Shown here piece after piece: positions 34,201 to 43,276 of a stretch of DNA of 64,000 nt (its first letter is position 1; the number at the start of each line of letters is the position of its first letter). The position numbers were made by a program, and so were the translations under genes. Source of the stretch: Rhodobiaceae bacterium. Its GTDB lineage: Bacteria > Pseudomonadota > Alphaproteobacteria > Rhizobiales > NORP267. Location of the stretch: assembly GCA_020441905.1 (NCBI GenBank), contig JAGRLG010000040.1, forward strand, positions 33,128 through 97,127, written 5' to 3'. The notes beneath the pieces were generated by a model. The model was given only the letters and a program-made list of their open reading frames with translations. It was not told the DNA's origin and made no database searches.

Positions 34201-36372
34201 ATGAAATCGAGTGAATTTGCCGGGACCGGCATACTGGCCGCGCCCAGCGCGCGCAGAAAGGCCCATGTCAGCACCTGGCATGGTATCGAACTGGCCGACG
34301 ACTTTGCCTGGCTGAGGGCAGAGAACTGGCAGGAGGTGATGCGCGAGCCGGAGCGGCTCGACCCTGAAATCCGCGCCTATCTCGACGCCGAGAACGCCTA
34401 TACCAACTCGGTGATGGCGCCGACCCAGCCGCTTCAGGACACCCTGTTCGACGAGATGAAAGGGCGCATCAAGGAGGACGATTCAACCATTCCGGCGCCC
34501 GATGGCCGCTTCGCCTATTACATACGCTACCGCGAGGGCGGACAGTACCCGCTGTTCTGCCGCTGCCCGTCGGAAAATGCGGCCAGCGAAGACGCGGCAC
34601 GCCGGGAAACGGTGCTTCTGGACGGCGATGAGATGGGGGAAGGCAAGTCCTATTTTGCCATCGGCGGCGTTGCCCATTCCAGGGACCACCGCTTTCTCGC
34701 CTATGGTATCGACGACGCCGGATCGGAGCTCTACACCTTGCGGGTCCTCGATGTTGAGAGCGGGCTGGTCCACGGCGAGGAAATCGCCAATACCACGGCG
34801 GCGGCGGTGTGGAGCGCCGACGGGCAGTGGCTGTTCTATGTCCGCATCGACGACAATCACCGCCCGTCGAAGGTTTTCCGCCACCGCCTGGGCAGCGACC
34901 CGGCGGGCGACGTGCTGGTCTATGAAGAGGACGACCCGTCCTTCTTCGTCGGCATCGGCGAAACACAGGACCGGCGCTTTGTTGTCATCCATGTCCATGA
35001 GCACCAGACCAGCGAAGCGCATCTGATCGACGCCGGCGCGCCGGAAAGCGCTCCGCGCCTGGTTCTGGCCCGCGAGGATGGCCACGAATACTCGATTGAA
35101 CACCGCGACGGCAAACTGCTGATCCTCACCAATCGCGACGCCGACGACTTCCGCATCGTCGCCGCGCCGGCGGGCGCACCCTCGCCGGAAAACTGGCACG
35201 AGATCGTTCCCCATGTCCCCGGAAGGCTGATCCTCAGCTTCGAGGTGCTGGCCGGCCACCTGGTGCGGCTGGAGCGCCTCGACGGGCTGCCGCGAATCGT
35301 CGCGCACCGTTTTGCCGATGGCGCCGAACATGACATCGCCTTTGACGAGGAAGCCTATTCGCTCGGACTTCAGGTCGGCTACGAATTCGACACCAGCCTG
35401 ATCCGCTTCACCTATTCGTCGATGACGACGCCGGCGCGCATCTATGACTACGACCTGGAAAGCCGGCAGCGGGTCTTGCGCAAGGAGCAGGAGGTGCCGA
35501 GCGGGCATGATGCCCAGGCCTATGTGACCCGCCGCGTCATGGCCCCGGCACCCGACGGCGAACTGGTTCCGGTGTCCCTGCTCTATGCCAAGGACACGCC
35601 GCTCGACGGCTCGGCGCCGCTCTACCTTTATGGCTATGGCGCTTACGGCATTTCCATTCCCGCCGCCTTTTCCACCGCCCGGCTGTCGCTGGTCGATCGC
35701 GGTTTTGTCTTCGCCATTGCCCATATCCGCGGCGGTAAGGACAAGGGCTATGGCTGGTACCGCAACGGCAAGCTGTTCGCCAAGAAGAACAGCTTTACCG
35801 ACTTCATCGCCGCCGCCGACCACATGATCGCGGAAGGGTTCACCTCGAAGGGGCGCATCGTGGCCGAGGGGCGCAGCGCCGGCGGGCTGCTGATGGGCGC
35901 GGTGGCCAATATGGCGAACGGGCAATTTCTCGGCATTGTCGCCGGGGTGCCGTTTGTCGATGTTCTCAACACCATGCTCGACGCCAGCCTGCCGCTGACG
36001 CCGCCGGAATGGAATGAATGGGGCAACCCGATTTCCGACAGCGAAGCCTTCGAATATATCCGCTCCTACTGCCCCTATGACAATGTGGCGGCGCGCGACT
36101 ATCCCCATATGCTGGTCACCGGCGGGCTGACCGACCCGCGCGTGACCTACTGGGAGCCGGCCAAGTGGGTCGCCAAGCTGCGGACCTGCAAGATAGACGG
36201 CAATCTGCTGATCATGCGCATGAACATGGAGGCGGGCCATGGCGGGCGTTCGGGACGCTTCGAGGCATTGAGGGAAACCGCGTTCGATTTCGCCTTTGCC
36301 CTGCTGATCGCCGGCGGCGGCGCGGCGGATGCGGGCGGCAGCGCCCGTGCGATGGCCGTAAATGGCGCCTAG
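34201..36372 (+). CDS. ptrB: Oligopeptidase B (S9 family)
   Basis: The 723-aa cytoplasmic serine peptidase cleaves short peptides after Arg or Lys. It has an N-terminal propeller and a C-terminal hydrolase with Ser near residue 558 in GRSAGGLLMG, Asp near 645 in GGLTDPRVTYW and His near 680 in AGHGGRSGR. YLYGYGAYGISIPAAFS and AHIRGGKDKGYGWYRNGKL are family signatures. A short Gly/Ala tail ends the protein. Normal length. Confidence 0.95.
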   Translation: MKSSEFAGTGILAAPSARRKAHVSTWHGIELADDFAWLRAENWQEVMREPERLDPEIRAYLDAENAYTNSVMAPTQPLQDTLFDEMKGRIKEDDSTIPAPDGRFAYYIRYREGGQYPLFCRCPSENAASEDAARRETVLLDGDEMGEGKSYFAIGGVAHSRDHRFLAYGIDDAGSELYTLRVLDVESGLVHGEEIANTTAAAVWSADGQWLFYVRIDDNHRPSKVFRHRLGSDPAGDVLVYEEDDPSFFVGIGETQDRRFVVIHVHEHQTSEAHLIDAGAPESAPRLVLAREDGHEYSIEHRDGKLLILTNRDADDFRIVAAPAGAPSPENWHEIVPHVPGRLILSFEVLAGHLVRLERLDGLPRIVAHRFADGAEHDIAFDEEAYSLGLQVGYEFDTSLIRFTYSSMTTPARIYDYDLESRQRVLRKEQEVPSGHDAQAYVTRRVMAPAPDGELVPVSLLYAKDTPLDGSAPLYLYGYGAYGISIPAAFSTARLSLVDRGFVFAIAHIRGGKDKGYGWYRNGKLFAKKNSFTDFIAAADHMIAEGFTSKGRIVAEGRSAGGLLMGAVANMANGQFLGIVAGVPFVDVLNTMLDASLPLTPPEWNEWGNPISDSEAFEYIRSYCPYDNVAARDYPHMLVTGGLTDPRVTYWEPAKWVAKLRTCKIDGNLLIMRMNMEAGHGGRSGRFEALRETAFDFAFALLIAGGGAADAGGSARAMAVNGA

Positions 36373-36529
36373 ACACGGCGCGGCAAACGGCGGACTTCTG
36401 GAAAAATCGCATCTTTGGCGGAGAAAGTGGGCTGACGCCGGGGACACAAAGAGATACAAGTGCCGCCGCAATAGGCATTCTTGGAATTTGAGTTAATCCG
36501 GACGTAACTGATTGGGAAGGACGGGAGCA

Positions 36530-37747
36530 ATGCAGCAGGCTGCCGAGAGTAGAGTTAGTGCAACGCCGGCCGGCGAATTCAACTGGGAAGATCCGCTCGA
36601 TCTGGAGAGCCAGCTCACCGAAGAAGAGCGCATGATACGCGACAGCGTGCGCGCCTTCTGCCAGGACAAGCTCATGCCGCGGGTGCTGTCGGCATTCCGT
36701 GAAGAGCGGTTTGACAAGGAAATCATGAACGAGGCGGGCGAACTGGGCCTGCTCGGCATCCAGATCCCGGAAGAATATGGCGGGGCCGGTCTCGGCTATG
36801 TCGCCTATGGCCTGATCGCGCGCGAGATCGAGCGCGTCGACTCCGGCTACCGTTCCGCGCTCAGCGTCCAGAACTCGCTGGTCATGCACCCGATCTATGC
36901 CTATGGCACCGAGGAGCAGAAGAAGAAGTACCTGCCCAAGCTGGCGACCGGCGAACTCGTCGGCTGCTTCGGCCTCACCGAACCCGATCACGGCTCCGAT
37001 CCGGGCGGCATGAAGACCCGCGCCAAGAAGGTCGATGGCGGCTATATCCTCAACGGCTCCAAGATGTGGATCACCAATTCGCCGATCGCCGATCTGGCGA
37101 TCGTGTGGGCCAAGCTGGATGTCGAGGACAACACCATTCGCGGCTTCATCGTCGAGCGCGGCCACAAGGGCTTCTCGACGCCGAAGATCGAGGGCAAGTT
37201 CTCGCTGCGCGCCTCGATCACCGGTGAAGTGGTGATGGACGACGTTTTCGTTCCCGACGATGCGCTGATGCCCAATGTAAAGGGCCTCAAGGGTCCGTTC
37301 GGCTGCCTCAACAAGGCCCGTTTCGGCATTGCCTGGGGTGCTCTGGGCGCCGCCGAGTTCTGCTGGCACGCTTCGCGCCAATATACCCTTGACCGCAAGC
37401 AGTTCGGCCGCCCGCTGGCCCAGAACCAGCTGATCCAGAAGAAGCTGGCCGACATGCAGACCGAGATCGCCCTTGGCCTGCAGGGCGCCCTGGCGCTGGG
37501 CCGGGCACTGGAAGCGGGAACCGCGGCTCCGCCGGCGATTTCGCTGATGAAGCGTAACAATTGCGGCAAGTGCCTGGACATCGCCCGCATGGCGCGCGAC
37601 ATGCACGGCGGCAACGGCATTGCCGACGAGTTCCACATCATCCGCCACATGGTCAATCTGGAAACGGTCAACACCTATGAGGGCACGCATGACGTCCATG
37701 CGCTGATCCTCGGCCGCGCCCAGACCGGGCTTCAGGCTTTCTACTAG
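36530..37747 (+). CDS. gcdH: Glutaryl-CoA dehydrogenase
   Basis: The 405-aa flavoprotein converts glutaryl-CoA to crotonyl-CoA in lysine and tryptophan breakdown. Family features are [76 protein letters not shown] and the catalytic Glu (near residue 384) in [17 protein letters not shown]. The ATG at 36530 has GGACGGGAGC upstream. A strong terminator follows, so it is a single-gene unit. Confidence 0.93.
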   Translation: MQQAAESRVSATPAGEFNWEDPLDLESQLTEEERMIRDSVRAFCQDKLMPRVLSAFREERFDKEIMNEAGELGLLGIQIPEEYGGAGLGYVAYGLIAREIERVDSGYRSALSVQNSLVMHPIYAYGTEEQKKKYLPKLATGELVGCFGLTEPDHGSDPGGMKTRAKKVDGGYILNGSKMWITNSPIADLAIVWAKLDVEDNTIRGFIVERGHKGFSTPKIEGKFSLRASITGEVVMDDVFVPDDALMPNVKGLKGPFGCLNKARFGIAWGALGAAEFCWHASRQYTLDRKQFGRPLAQNQLIQKKLADMQTEIALGLQGALALGRALEAGTAAPPAISLMKRNNCGKCLDIARMARDMHGGNGIADEFHIIRHMVNLETVNTYEGTHDVHALILGRAQTGLQAFY

Positions 37748-37772
37748 GCCCGGGCCGGCACGACAAAACCGC

Positions 37773-37815
37773 AACCGGCGGGTTCGGCCATTGGCGCCGC
37801 GCCCGCCGGTTTTTT
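37773..37815 (+). terminator. Rho-independent terminator after gcdH
   Basis: A perfect 10-bp stem (AACCGGCGGG / CCCGCCGGTT) with a 19-base loop runs directly into TTTTTT. It lies just downstream of the glutaryl-CoA dehydrogenase stop. Confidence 0.85.
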
Positions 37816-37966
37816 ATGTGCCGGTCGCCCGCCTCCCGGCGCGGCCCCCGGCCAGGGCGTTTAACCCTTTTGGGCAGGGGCATCTATCGCCGGACCGGCA
37901 GGCGCAATATGATCTGCCCTTTCGGGGAAACCGGGGAAACCGGGCGGGTGCCGACGGGGGCATGAG

Positions 37967-38260
37967 GTGAACAGCGTATTGCGGGTTGTCGGGCTATTCT
38001 GGTTGCCGGCGCTGCTGGCGGCGGCGGCGGTATGGGCCAACAGCCAGGGCCTGGTCGACGTCGTCGCCGAGCTTGGCAAACCCGAACAATTGACCCCGAT
38101 CGCCGGGGCGCTGGCGATCTACTGGCTGGCCTATGCCCTGGCCTGGCACAAGGCAGCGGCGCCGGGGCGCGCGGCTGTGATGGCCACTGCCATGACCCTG
38201 GGTCTGCTTGCCGCCTTGCAGATCATCTATCTGGCCTTCGTGTTCGCCGGATTTGTCTGA
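37967..38260 (+). CDS. Small membrane protein of unknown function
   Basis: The 97-aa protein has three membrane helices: VVGLFWLPALLAAAAVWANS, LAIYWLAYALAWHKA and MTLGLLAALQIIYLAFVFAGF. I do not recognise a family. The start is a GTG preceded by a G-rich stretch. It lies alone between gcdH and sodB. Confidence 0.55.
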   Translation: MNSVLRVVGLFWLPALLAAAAVWANSQGLVDVVAELGKPEQLTPIAGALAIYWLAYALAWHKAAAPGRAAVMATAMTLGLLAALQIIYLAFVFAGFV

Positions 38261-38312
38261 TCGCCGCTCCACTCCGCCGGCGCGGGGAAGTGCACCCGCG
38301 CCCCATATTTTT

Positions 38313-38324
38313 TTGCAAATTGCA
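38313..38324. promoter_or_regulatory. Possible metal-responsive half-site upstream of sodB
   Basis: TTGCAAATTGCA contains TGCAA-A-TTGCA, a 5+1+5 palindrome. It resembles half of the Mur/Fur-type boxes (GCAAATTGCA core) that control iron and manganese genes in rhizobia. It lies about 80 nt upstream of the sodB start. Iron control of an Fe-SOD is plausible, but one short site is weak evidence. Confidence 0.3.
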
Positions 38325-38402
38325 CCCCGGCGGGATTGCGGCAAGGGGCGCCAATGGATAGGTTTGCAACTAGAAGCATTCAAACTTGCTGGGAGGCAAC
38401 TT

Positions 38403-39002
38403 ATGGCGTTCGAACTTCCCGATTTGCCCTATGCATATGACGCGCTGGCTCCGTTCATGTCAGCCGAAACGCTCGAATACCACCACGACAAGCACCATCA
38501 GGCCTATGTCACCAACGGCAACAACCTGCTGAAGGACTCCGGGCTCGAAGGCAAGAGCCTTGAAGACGTCTGCAAGGCGGCTTTCGGCAAGAATGCCGGC
38601 CTCTTCAACAATGCCGGCCAGCATTACAACCACATGCATTTCTGGAACTGGATGAAGAAGGGCGGCGGCGGCACCAAGCTGCCCGGCGCACTGGCCAAGG
38701 CGATCGATTCCGATCTTGGCGGCTATAACAAGTTCCGTGCCGATTTCATCAATGCCGGGGTCACCCAGTTCGGCTCCGGCTGGTGCTGGCTGGCGCTCAA
38801 GGGCGGCAAGCTGGAAATCATGAAGACCCCCAATGGCGAGAACCCGCTGGTTCATGGCGCGGTGCCACTGCTGGGCTGCGACGTCTGGGAACATTCCTAT
38901 TACATCGACTATCGCAATGCGCGGCCGAAATATCTCGAAGCCTTTGTCGACAGCCTGATCAACTGGGATTACGTCGCCCAGCTTCACGAAGCCGCCTCAT
39001 AA
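38403..39002 (+). CDS. sodB: Superoxide dismutase [Fe]
   Basis: The 199-aa enzyme begins MAFELPDLPYAYDALAPFMSAETLEYHHDKHHQAYV. Metal ligands are His in EYHHDKHH, His in QHYNHMHFW, and Asp/His in CDVWEHSYYIDYRN. The Gln in NNAGQHYNHMHFW suggests the iron form. GSGWCWLALKGGKLEIM fits the family. The ATG at 38403 follows GGGAGGC. A terminator follows 27 nt after the stop. Confidence 0.95.
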   Translation: MAFELPDLPYAYDALAPFMSAETLEYHHDKHHQAYVTNGNNLLKDSGLEGKSLEDVCKAAFGKNAGLFNNAGQHYNHMHFWNWMKKGGGGTKLPGALAKAIDSDLGGYNKFRADFINAGVTQFGSGWCWLALKGGKLEIMKTPNGENPLVHGAVPLLGCDVWEHSYYIDYRNARPKYLEAFVDSLINWDYVAQLHEAAS

Positions 39003-39028
39003 TTCGCGGTGCGTATCCGGGAATTGTC

Positions 39029-39058
39029 GGGCCGGGGCCAAGAAAGCCCCGGCCCTTT
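39029..39058 (+). terminator. Terminator after sodB
   Basis: GGGCCGGGGC and GCCCCGGCCC form a 10-bp stem with a seven-base loop, followed by TTTCGG. The T run is short, so it is an imperfect intrinsic terminator. It may serve sodB and, less well, the converging antiporter gene. Confidence 0.65.
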
Positions 39059-39093
39059 CGGTTTGGGGTGGCGGCGCAGCGGCCTTGTTCCTG

Positions 39094-40461
39094 TCACTCG
39101 GCCGCTTTTTCCTTGGCCTTGATCTTGTGCGCGCGGCGGCGCGAGCGGCCGCGCCGCCAGGCGACCGACATGGCGCGGGCGCGGTGGGCGCTCTTGCCGG
39201 CCACGCTGCGAAACAGGTTGGCGCCGCGCTCCAACTCATGGATCTCGCTGGCATAGGTTTCGGCCAATGCGGCGCGGAAATCGCCGATGCCGTCGCGCGC
39301 CACTTCGTCAAAGCGGCGCACCGAACCCATCCACAAGGGGCTGACCAGCAGCGACATGGCGATGACGGCGATCGCCAGCCGGTAGCCATCCTCGTCGACC
39401 ATGCCGTTGGCAAAGCCGACGGTGGCGAGGACAAAGGAAAACTCGCCGATCTGGGCCATGATCAGCCCGGCGGGAAAGGCGCGCTCCCACGGCTCGCCGA
39501 CAAGATGAAGAATGGCGACATTGAACACCGATTTGGCCGCCAGGACGCCGATCAGAAAGGCGACGACGGTGAAAAGATTGGCAAGCACATAGTCGAGATC
39601 GATGAGCAGGCCGATGGAGAGGAAGAACACCACCATCAGCACGCTCTGGATCGGCTCGGTGGCGTGAATGGCTTCTGAACGCAGGGTCGAATTGGCAATC
39701 ACCAGACCGGCGATGAAGGCGCCGAAGGCAGTCGAAAGACCGAGCAGGCCGGTGATCGCGGCGGCGCCGAAGCACATGGCGATGCAGGACAGCGCCACCA
39801 GCTCGACCCGCCCCGATATGGCGCCGGTAAAGGGCAGCGCGATCTTGCCGCGGCGCGACAACAGGCGCAGCACCAGCGCCATGACCAGAACGGCGGCGCC
39901 CAGCTTGAGCCAGGTCGCCGTGGCAATCTCGCCGCCCGAGGTATCGGCAAAGGAATTGATGAAGATCAGCATCGGAACGATGGCGATATCCTGGGCGATA
40001 AGAACGCCGACAGTGATACGGCCGGTTTCGGTGCGCAATTCGTCTATCTCCTCGAGCATGCGCATGGCAACCGCTGTCGAGGAAACCGCGACGATGAAGG
40101 CGAGCAGGATCGCCTGGCGGAAGTCCCAGCCCAGCAGGGCGGCAAAGGCCAGGGTGATGGCCAGGGAAATGGCGATCTGGGCGATGGCGCTGAGAACTGC
40201 CGGGCGCAATACCAGCACAAAGGCGCGCACGCTCAGTTCCATGCCGATGAGAAACAGCAGCATGATGACGCCGAGTTCGGCGAGCAGGCGGATTTCACCG
40301 GTGTCGCGGACCAGGCCGGCGCCGGTCGGCCCCAGCACCAGGCCGGCAATGATATAGCCGACAATGGCAGGCTGGCGCAGGCGGACAAAGACCAGGCCAA
40401 GCAGCACCGCGATCGACATCACCACCGCTATGCCGGTCAGGTCGGAGATATGCTCGGCCAA
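39094..40461 (-). CDS. CPA2 cation:proton antiporter
   Basis: The 455-aa protein has 12-13 membrane helices. RQPAIVGYIIAGLVLGPTG, FLIGMELSVRAFV, AFIVAVSSTAVAMRMLEE and GVLIAQDIAIVPML (with buried Asp) match CPA2 (KefB/C-like) exchangers. It lacks a TrkA-N regulatory domain and has a basic C-terminal tail. Potassium or sodium for proton exchange is likely; ion not known. Its start is 46 nt from the nitronate monooxygenase gene end. Confidence 0.9.
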   Translation of the reverse strand: MAEHISDLTGIAVVMSIAVLLGLVFVRLRQPAIVGYIIAGLVLGPTGAGLVRDTGEIRLLAELGVIMLLFLIGMELSVRAFVLVLRPAVLSAIAQIAISLAITLAFAALLGWDFRQAILLAFIVAVSSTAVAMRMLEEIDELRTETGRITVGVLIAQDIAIVPMLIFINSFADTSGGEIATATWLKLGAAVLVMALVLRLLSRRGKIALPFTGAISGRVELVALSCIAMCFGAAAITGLLGLSTAFGAFIAGLVIANSTLRSEAIHATEPIQSVLMVVFFLSIGLLIDLDYVLANLFTVVAFLIGVLAAKSVFNVAILHLVGEPWERAFPAGLIMAQIGEFSFVLATVGFANGMVDEDGYRLAIAVIAMSLLVSPLWMGSVRRFDEVARDGIGDFRAALAETYASEIHELERGANLFRSVAGKSAHRARAMSVAWRRGRSRRRAHKIKAKEKAAE

Positions 40462-40506
40462 GATTTCCTCTTCGGGGCGGATTTAAAACGTATTGGCGTT
40501 GCCTGA

Positions 40507-41484
40507 TTATAGGACAAATCCGGGCGCGGTGGCGACGAGCAAGTGTTCGGCCTGCTGGGAAATCCTCGCCACCAGCTCGCCGGCGGGAACGATATCGCGG
40601 ATCAGCCCGGTACCTTCGCCGACAAAGACGCCGGCGACGCCGGCATCGCCTTCTTCGGTGCCGGCGAAAAAGGCTTCCGCCGCGCCATCGGGAGGCTGGG
40701 AAAGCGCGGCCGCCTCGGCGTGCCATTTGTCGATGAAATCGTTGCGCAGCACGCGGGCGGTAAATCCTTCCGGCCAGGGCAGGCCGCGAATCCTGTCCAG
40801 AGCGCCGGTCCGCAAGGTCGCGTCGCCATCGGCAGCCAGCGCGGCGGCGCGCAGGTTGTCATGCACCAGCGCCTCCCGCGAGGCGAAGAACCGCGACCCC
40901 ATCAGCACGCCGTCGGCGCCCAGCAGCAATGCGGCGGCGAGGCCGCGGCCATCGGCTATGCCACCGGCGGCAAGAAGCAGGGTATCGGGCGCGGACCGCG
41001 CCAGCAGGTCGGCGATTTCCGGCACCAGGGTCATGGTGGCGCGCGCCATGCCGTGGCCGCCGGCCTCCGCCCCTTGCGCAACCAGGATGTCGGCACCGGC
41101 GGCGATGGCGCCGCGCGCCATCTCCAGGGTCTGGACCTGGCAGATCAGCGTCACCTCGTCGGAGAGTATGCGCTCGGAGAACATCTGCGGATCGCCATAA
41201 GACAGCATGACGGCGACCGGGAAGCGGTCCAGCGCCAGGTCGAGCAGGAAGGGGCGGCGCGCCAGCGACCAGGTGATGAAACCGCAGCCGACGCGCGCCT
41301 TGCCGGCAAGCTCGAACTGGTGTTCGAGCCAGATATCCTCGCCATAGCCGCCGCCGATCATACCCAGCCCGCCGGCCCGGGATACCGCGGCGGCAAGCGC
41401 GCCCCCGGCAACATGGGCCATGGGCGCGGACACGATCGGGTGGGTCAGGCCGAGCCGTTCGGTAAGGCGGGTTTTCAGGGCCAT
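40507..41484 (-). CDS. Nitronate monooxygenase family protein
   Basis: The 325-aa FMN enzyme begins TRLTERLGLTHPIVSAPMAHVAGGALAAAVSRAGGLGMIGGGYG. It also has QGAEAGGHGMARATMTLVPEI and LLLGADGVLMGSRFFASREAL. These are features of the 2-nitropropane dioxygenase family. It oxidises nitronates in the well-studied members; the substrate here is unknown. It lies near the amino-acid enzymes that follow. Confidence 0.85.
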   Translation of the reverse strand: MALKTRLTERLGLTHPIVSAPMAHVAGGALAAAVSRAGGLGMIGGGYGEDIWLEHQFELAGKARVGCGFITWSLARRPFLLDLALDRFPVAVMLSYGDPQMFSERILSDEVTLICQVQTLEMARGAIAAGADILVAQGAEAGGHGMARATMTLVPEIADLLARSAPDTLLLAAGGIADGRGLAAALLLGADGVLMGSRFFASREALVHDNLRAAALAADGDATLRTGALDRIRGLPWPEGFTARVLRNDFIDKWHAEAAALSQPPDGAAEAFFAGTEEGDAGVAGVFVGEGTGLIRDIVPAGELVARISQQAEHLLVATAPGFVL

Positions 41485-41535
41485 GGAACGCCTTTCCAGA
41501 CCGGCCCGGAACGCGAGGCCAGCGAAGCGGCCGGG

Positions 41536-42417
41536 CTATTTGCCATGGGCGAATGCCCAATAGAGTTCGCGGGCCTTGCGATAGAGCGGACCGGGCTGGA
41601 TCTCGCGGGCCTCGATGCGGGTGACGGGCGAAACCTTGGTGTAGTTGCCGGAGGCAAAAATCTCGTCGCAGGACAGGAAGTCCTCGAAAGTCAGCGCGCG
41701 CTCATGGACCGCGACACCGGCAGCGCGCAGCAATGCAATGACCCGTTGGCGGGTGATGCCATCGAGGAAGCTGCCATTGGGAACGGGGGTGTGGACCTCG
41801 CCATCCCTGGCGAGAAAAACGTTGGCGGTCGCCAATTCGGCGATATTGCCCTGCCAGTCCGCCACCAGCGCGTTGTCGAAGCCCTTGTCCCTGGCTTCGG
41901 TAAGGGCTCTGGCGGAATTGGGGTAAAGGCAGGCGGCCTTGGCGTCGGTGGGCGCCATGTCCGGCGCCGGACGGCGGCGGCTCGACAAGGTGATGGAAAA
42001 CCCCGTCGGCTCCGGCATCGGCGACTCATAGATACACAGGCAGAACCTGGTCGATTCGGGCAACGGCGCGACGGCGAAGAAACCGCCCTCCTCGGCCCAG
42101 TACATGGGCCGGATGTAGAGTTCGGCATCGGCGGCGAAACGCGACAGGCCGTCGGCCACCAGATCGCATATTTCCCGAGGCGAATGCATGGGGCGCAGGC
42201 CCAGTGCCAACGCCGAGCGGTTGACGCGGGCACAATGCAGGTCGAGGTCCGGGGTCACCCCCTCAAAGGCCCTGGCGCCGTCAAAAGCCACCGAGCCGAG
42301 CCACAGCCCATGTGTGCGCGGGCCGGCGATTGCCGGGTTGCCGGCCCGCCATTCGCCCTCGATCCAGGTCCAGCTCTTCGACCATTCGGCCACGTGTTTC
42401 TCCAATCGACCGGCCAT
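41536..42417 (-). CDS. Branched-chain aminotransferase-like (class IV)
   Basis: The 293-aa product begins MAGRLEKHVAEWSKSWTWIEGEWRAGN and has the class IV pattern: GLWLGSVAFDGARAFEGVTP, YIRPMYWAEEGG, PTDAKAACLYPNSARALTEARDKGFDNALV (PLP Lys), and NGSFLDGITRQRVIALLR. It resembles IlvE but with weaker match in parts, so a related substrate is possible. The start at 42417 follows the FAH gene by seven bases. Confidence 0.82.
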   Translation of the reverse strand: MAGRLEKHVAEWSKSWTWIEGEWRAGNPAIAGPRTHGLWLGSVAFDGARAFEGVTPDLDLHCARVNRSALALGLRPMHSPREICDLVADGLSRFAADAELYIRPMYWAEEGGFFAVAPLPESTRFCLCIYESPMPEPTGFSITLSSRRRPAPDMAPTDAKAACLYPNSARALTEARDKGFDNALVADWQGNIAELATANVFLARDGEVHTPVPNGSFLDGITRQRVIALLRAAGVAVHERALTFEDFLSCDEIFASGNYTKVSPVTRIEAREIQPGPLYRKARELYWAFAHGK

Positions 42418-42424
42418 GCCGCCG

Positions 42425-43276
42425 TCAACCCGGCCAGGCAATGATCCGCTGATGCTGCTCGCCAAGTCCGGCGATGCCAAGACGCACTTCGTCGCCAGGA
42501 TTCAGAAACCGCGGCGGCTTCATGCCAAGTCCGACACCGGGCGGGGTGCCGGTGAGAATGACGTCGCCCGGCATCAGGGTGAGGAAACAGCTCAGATAGG
42601 CGACGATATGGGCGACGGGAAAAATCATGTTGGCGGTATTGCCGGTCTGGCGGCGCTCACCATTGACGTCGAGATAGAGCGAGAGATTCTGCGGATCGGC
42701 GATCTCGTCGCGGGTCACCAGCCAGGGGCCGAGGGGCGCGAAGGTGTCGCATCCCTTGCCCTTGTCCCACTGGCCGCCGCCGCGCTCGAGCTGGAACCCG
42801 CGCTCTGAAATGTCGTTGGCGAGACAATATCCGGCGACGTAATCGAGTGCCCTCGACTCCTCGACATAGGAGGCCCTGGTGCCGATGACGACACCAAGCT
42901 CGACCTCATGATCGAGCCGGTTCGAGTCGCGCGGGCGGATGGTGTCGTCATTAGGGCCGCAAATCGCCGAAACCGCCTTCATGAACAGCACCGGCTCCGC
43001 CGGCGGCGCGATGCCGGCCTCCCTGGCGTGGTCGGCATAATTAAGGCCGATAGCCAGCAATTTCGACACCTTGCCGACACAGGGGCCAAGGCGCGGCTTG
43101 CCGGAAACCAGCGGCAGCGCCGAGGCATCGAGGGCGGCGAGGCGCTTCAAGGCCTGCGGCGACAGCGCGGAGGCGGCGATATCCTCCACTTCGCCCGACA
43201 GGTCGCGAATGGCGCCGGTGGCATCGATCAGACCCGGTTTTTCGTGATCGCGCTCGCCATATCGAACCAGTTTCAC
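42425..43276 (-). CDS. Fumarylacetoacetate hydrolase family protein
   Basis: The 283-aa product has the FAH fold: KLLAIGLNYADHAREAGIAPPAEPVLFMKAVSAICGPND, the metal-binding RLDHEVELGVVIG, and LMPGDVILTGTPPGVGLGMKPPRFLNPGDEV. Members cleave C-C bonds of 2-oxo or acyl pyruvates. It overlaps the M20 peptidase stop as ATGA. Confidence 0.9.
   Translation of the reverse strand: MKLVRYGERDHEKPGLIDATGAIRDLSGEVEDIAASALSPQALKRLAALDASALPLVSGKPRLGPCVGKVSKLLAIGLNYADHAREAGIAPPAEPVLFMKAVSAICGPNDDTIRPRDSNRLDHEVELGVVIGTRASYVEESRALDYVAGYCLANDISERGFQLERGGGQWDKGKGCDTFAPLGPWLVTRDEIADPQNLSLYLDVNGERRQTGNTANMIFPVAHIVAYLSCFLTLMPGDVILTGTPPGVGLGMKPPRFLNPGDEVRLGIAGLGEQHQRIIAWPG

Noticed and set aside
34483..36471. 662-codon antisense frame over oligopeptidase B
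   Set aside because: It is a shadow of ptrB with no start signals or domain features.
40543..42444. 633-codon plus-strand frame over nitronate monooxygenase and aminotransferase genes
   Set aside because: Both opposite-strand genes have clear enzyme motifs; this frame is Gly/Arg/Gln-rich without any motif.
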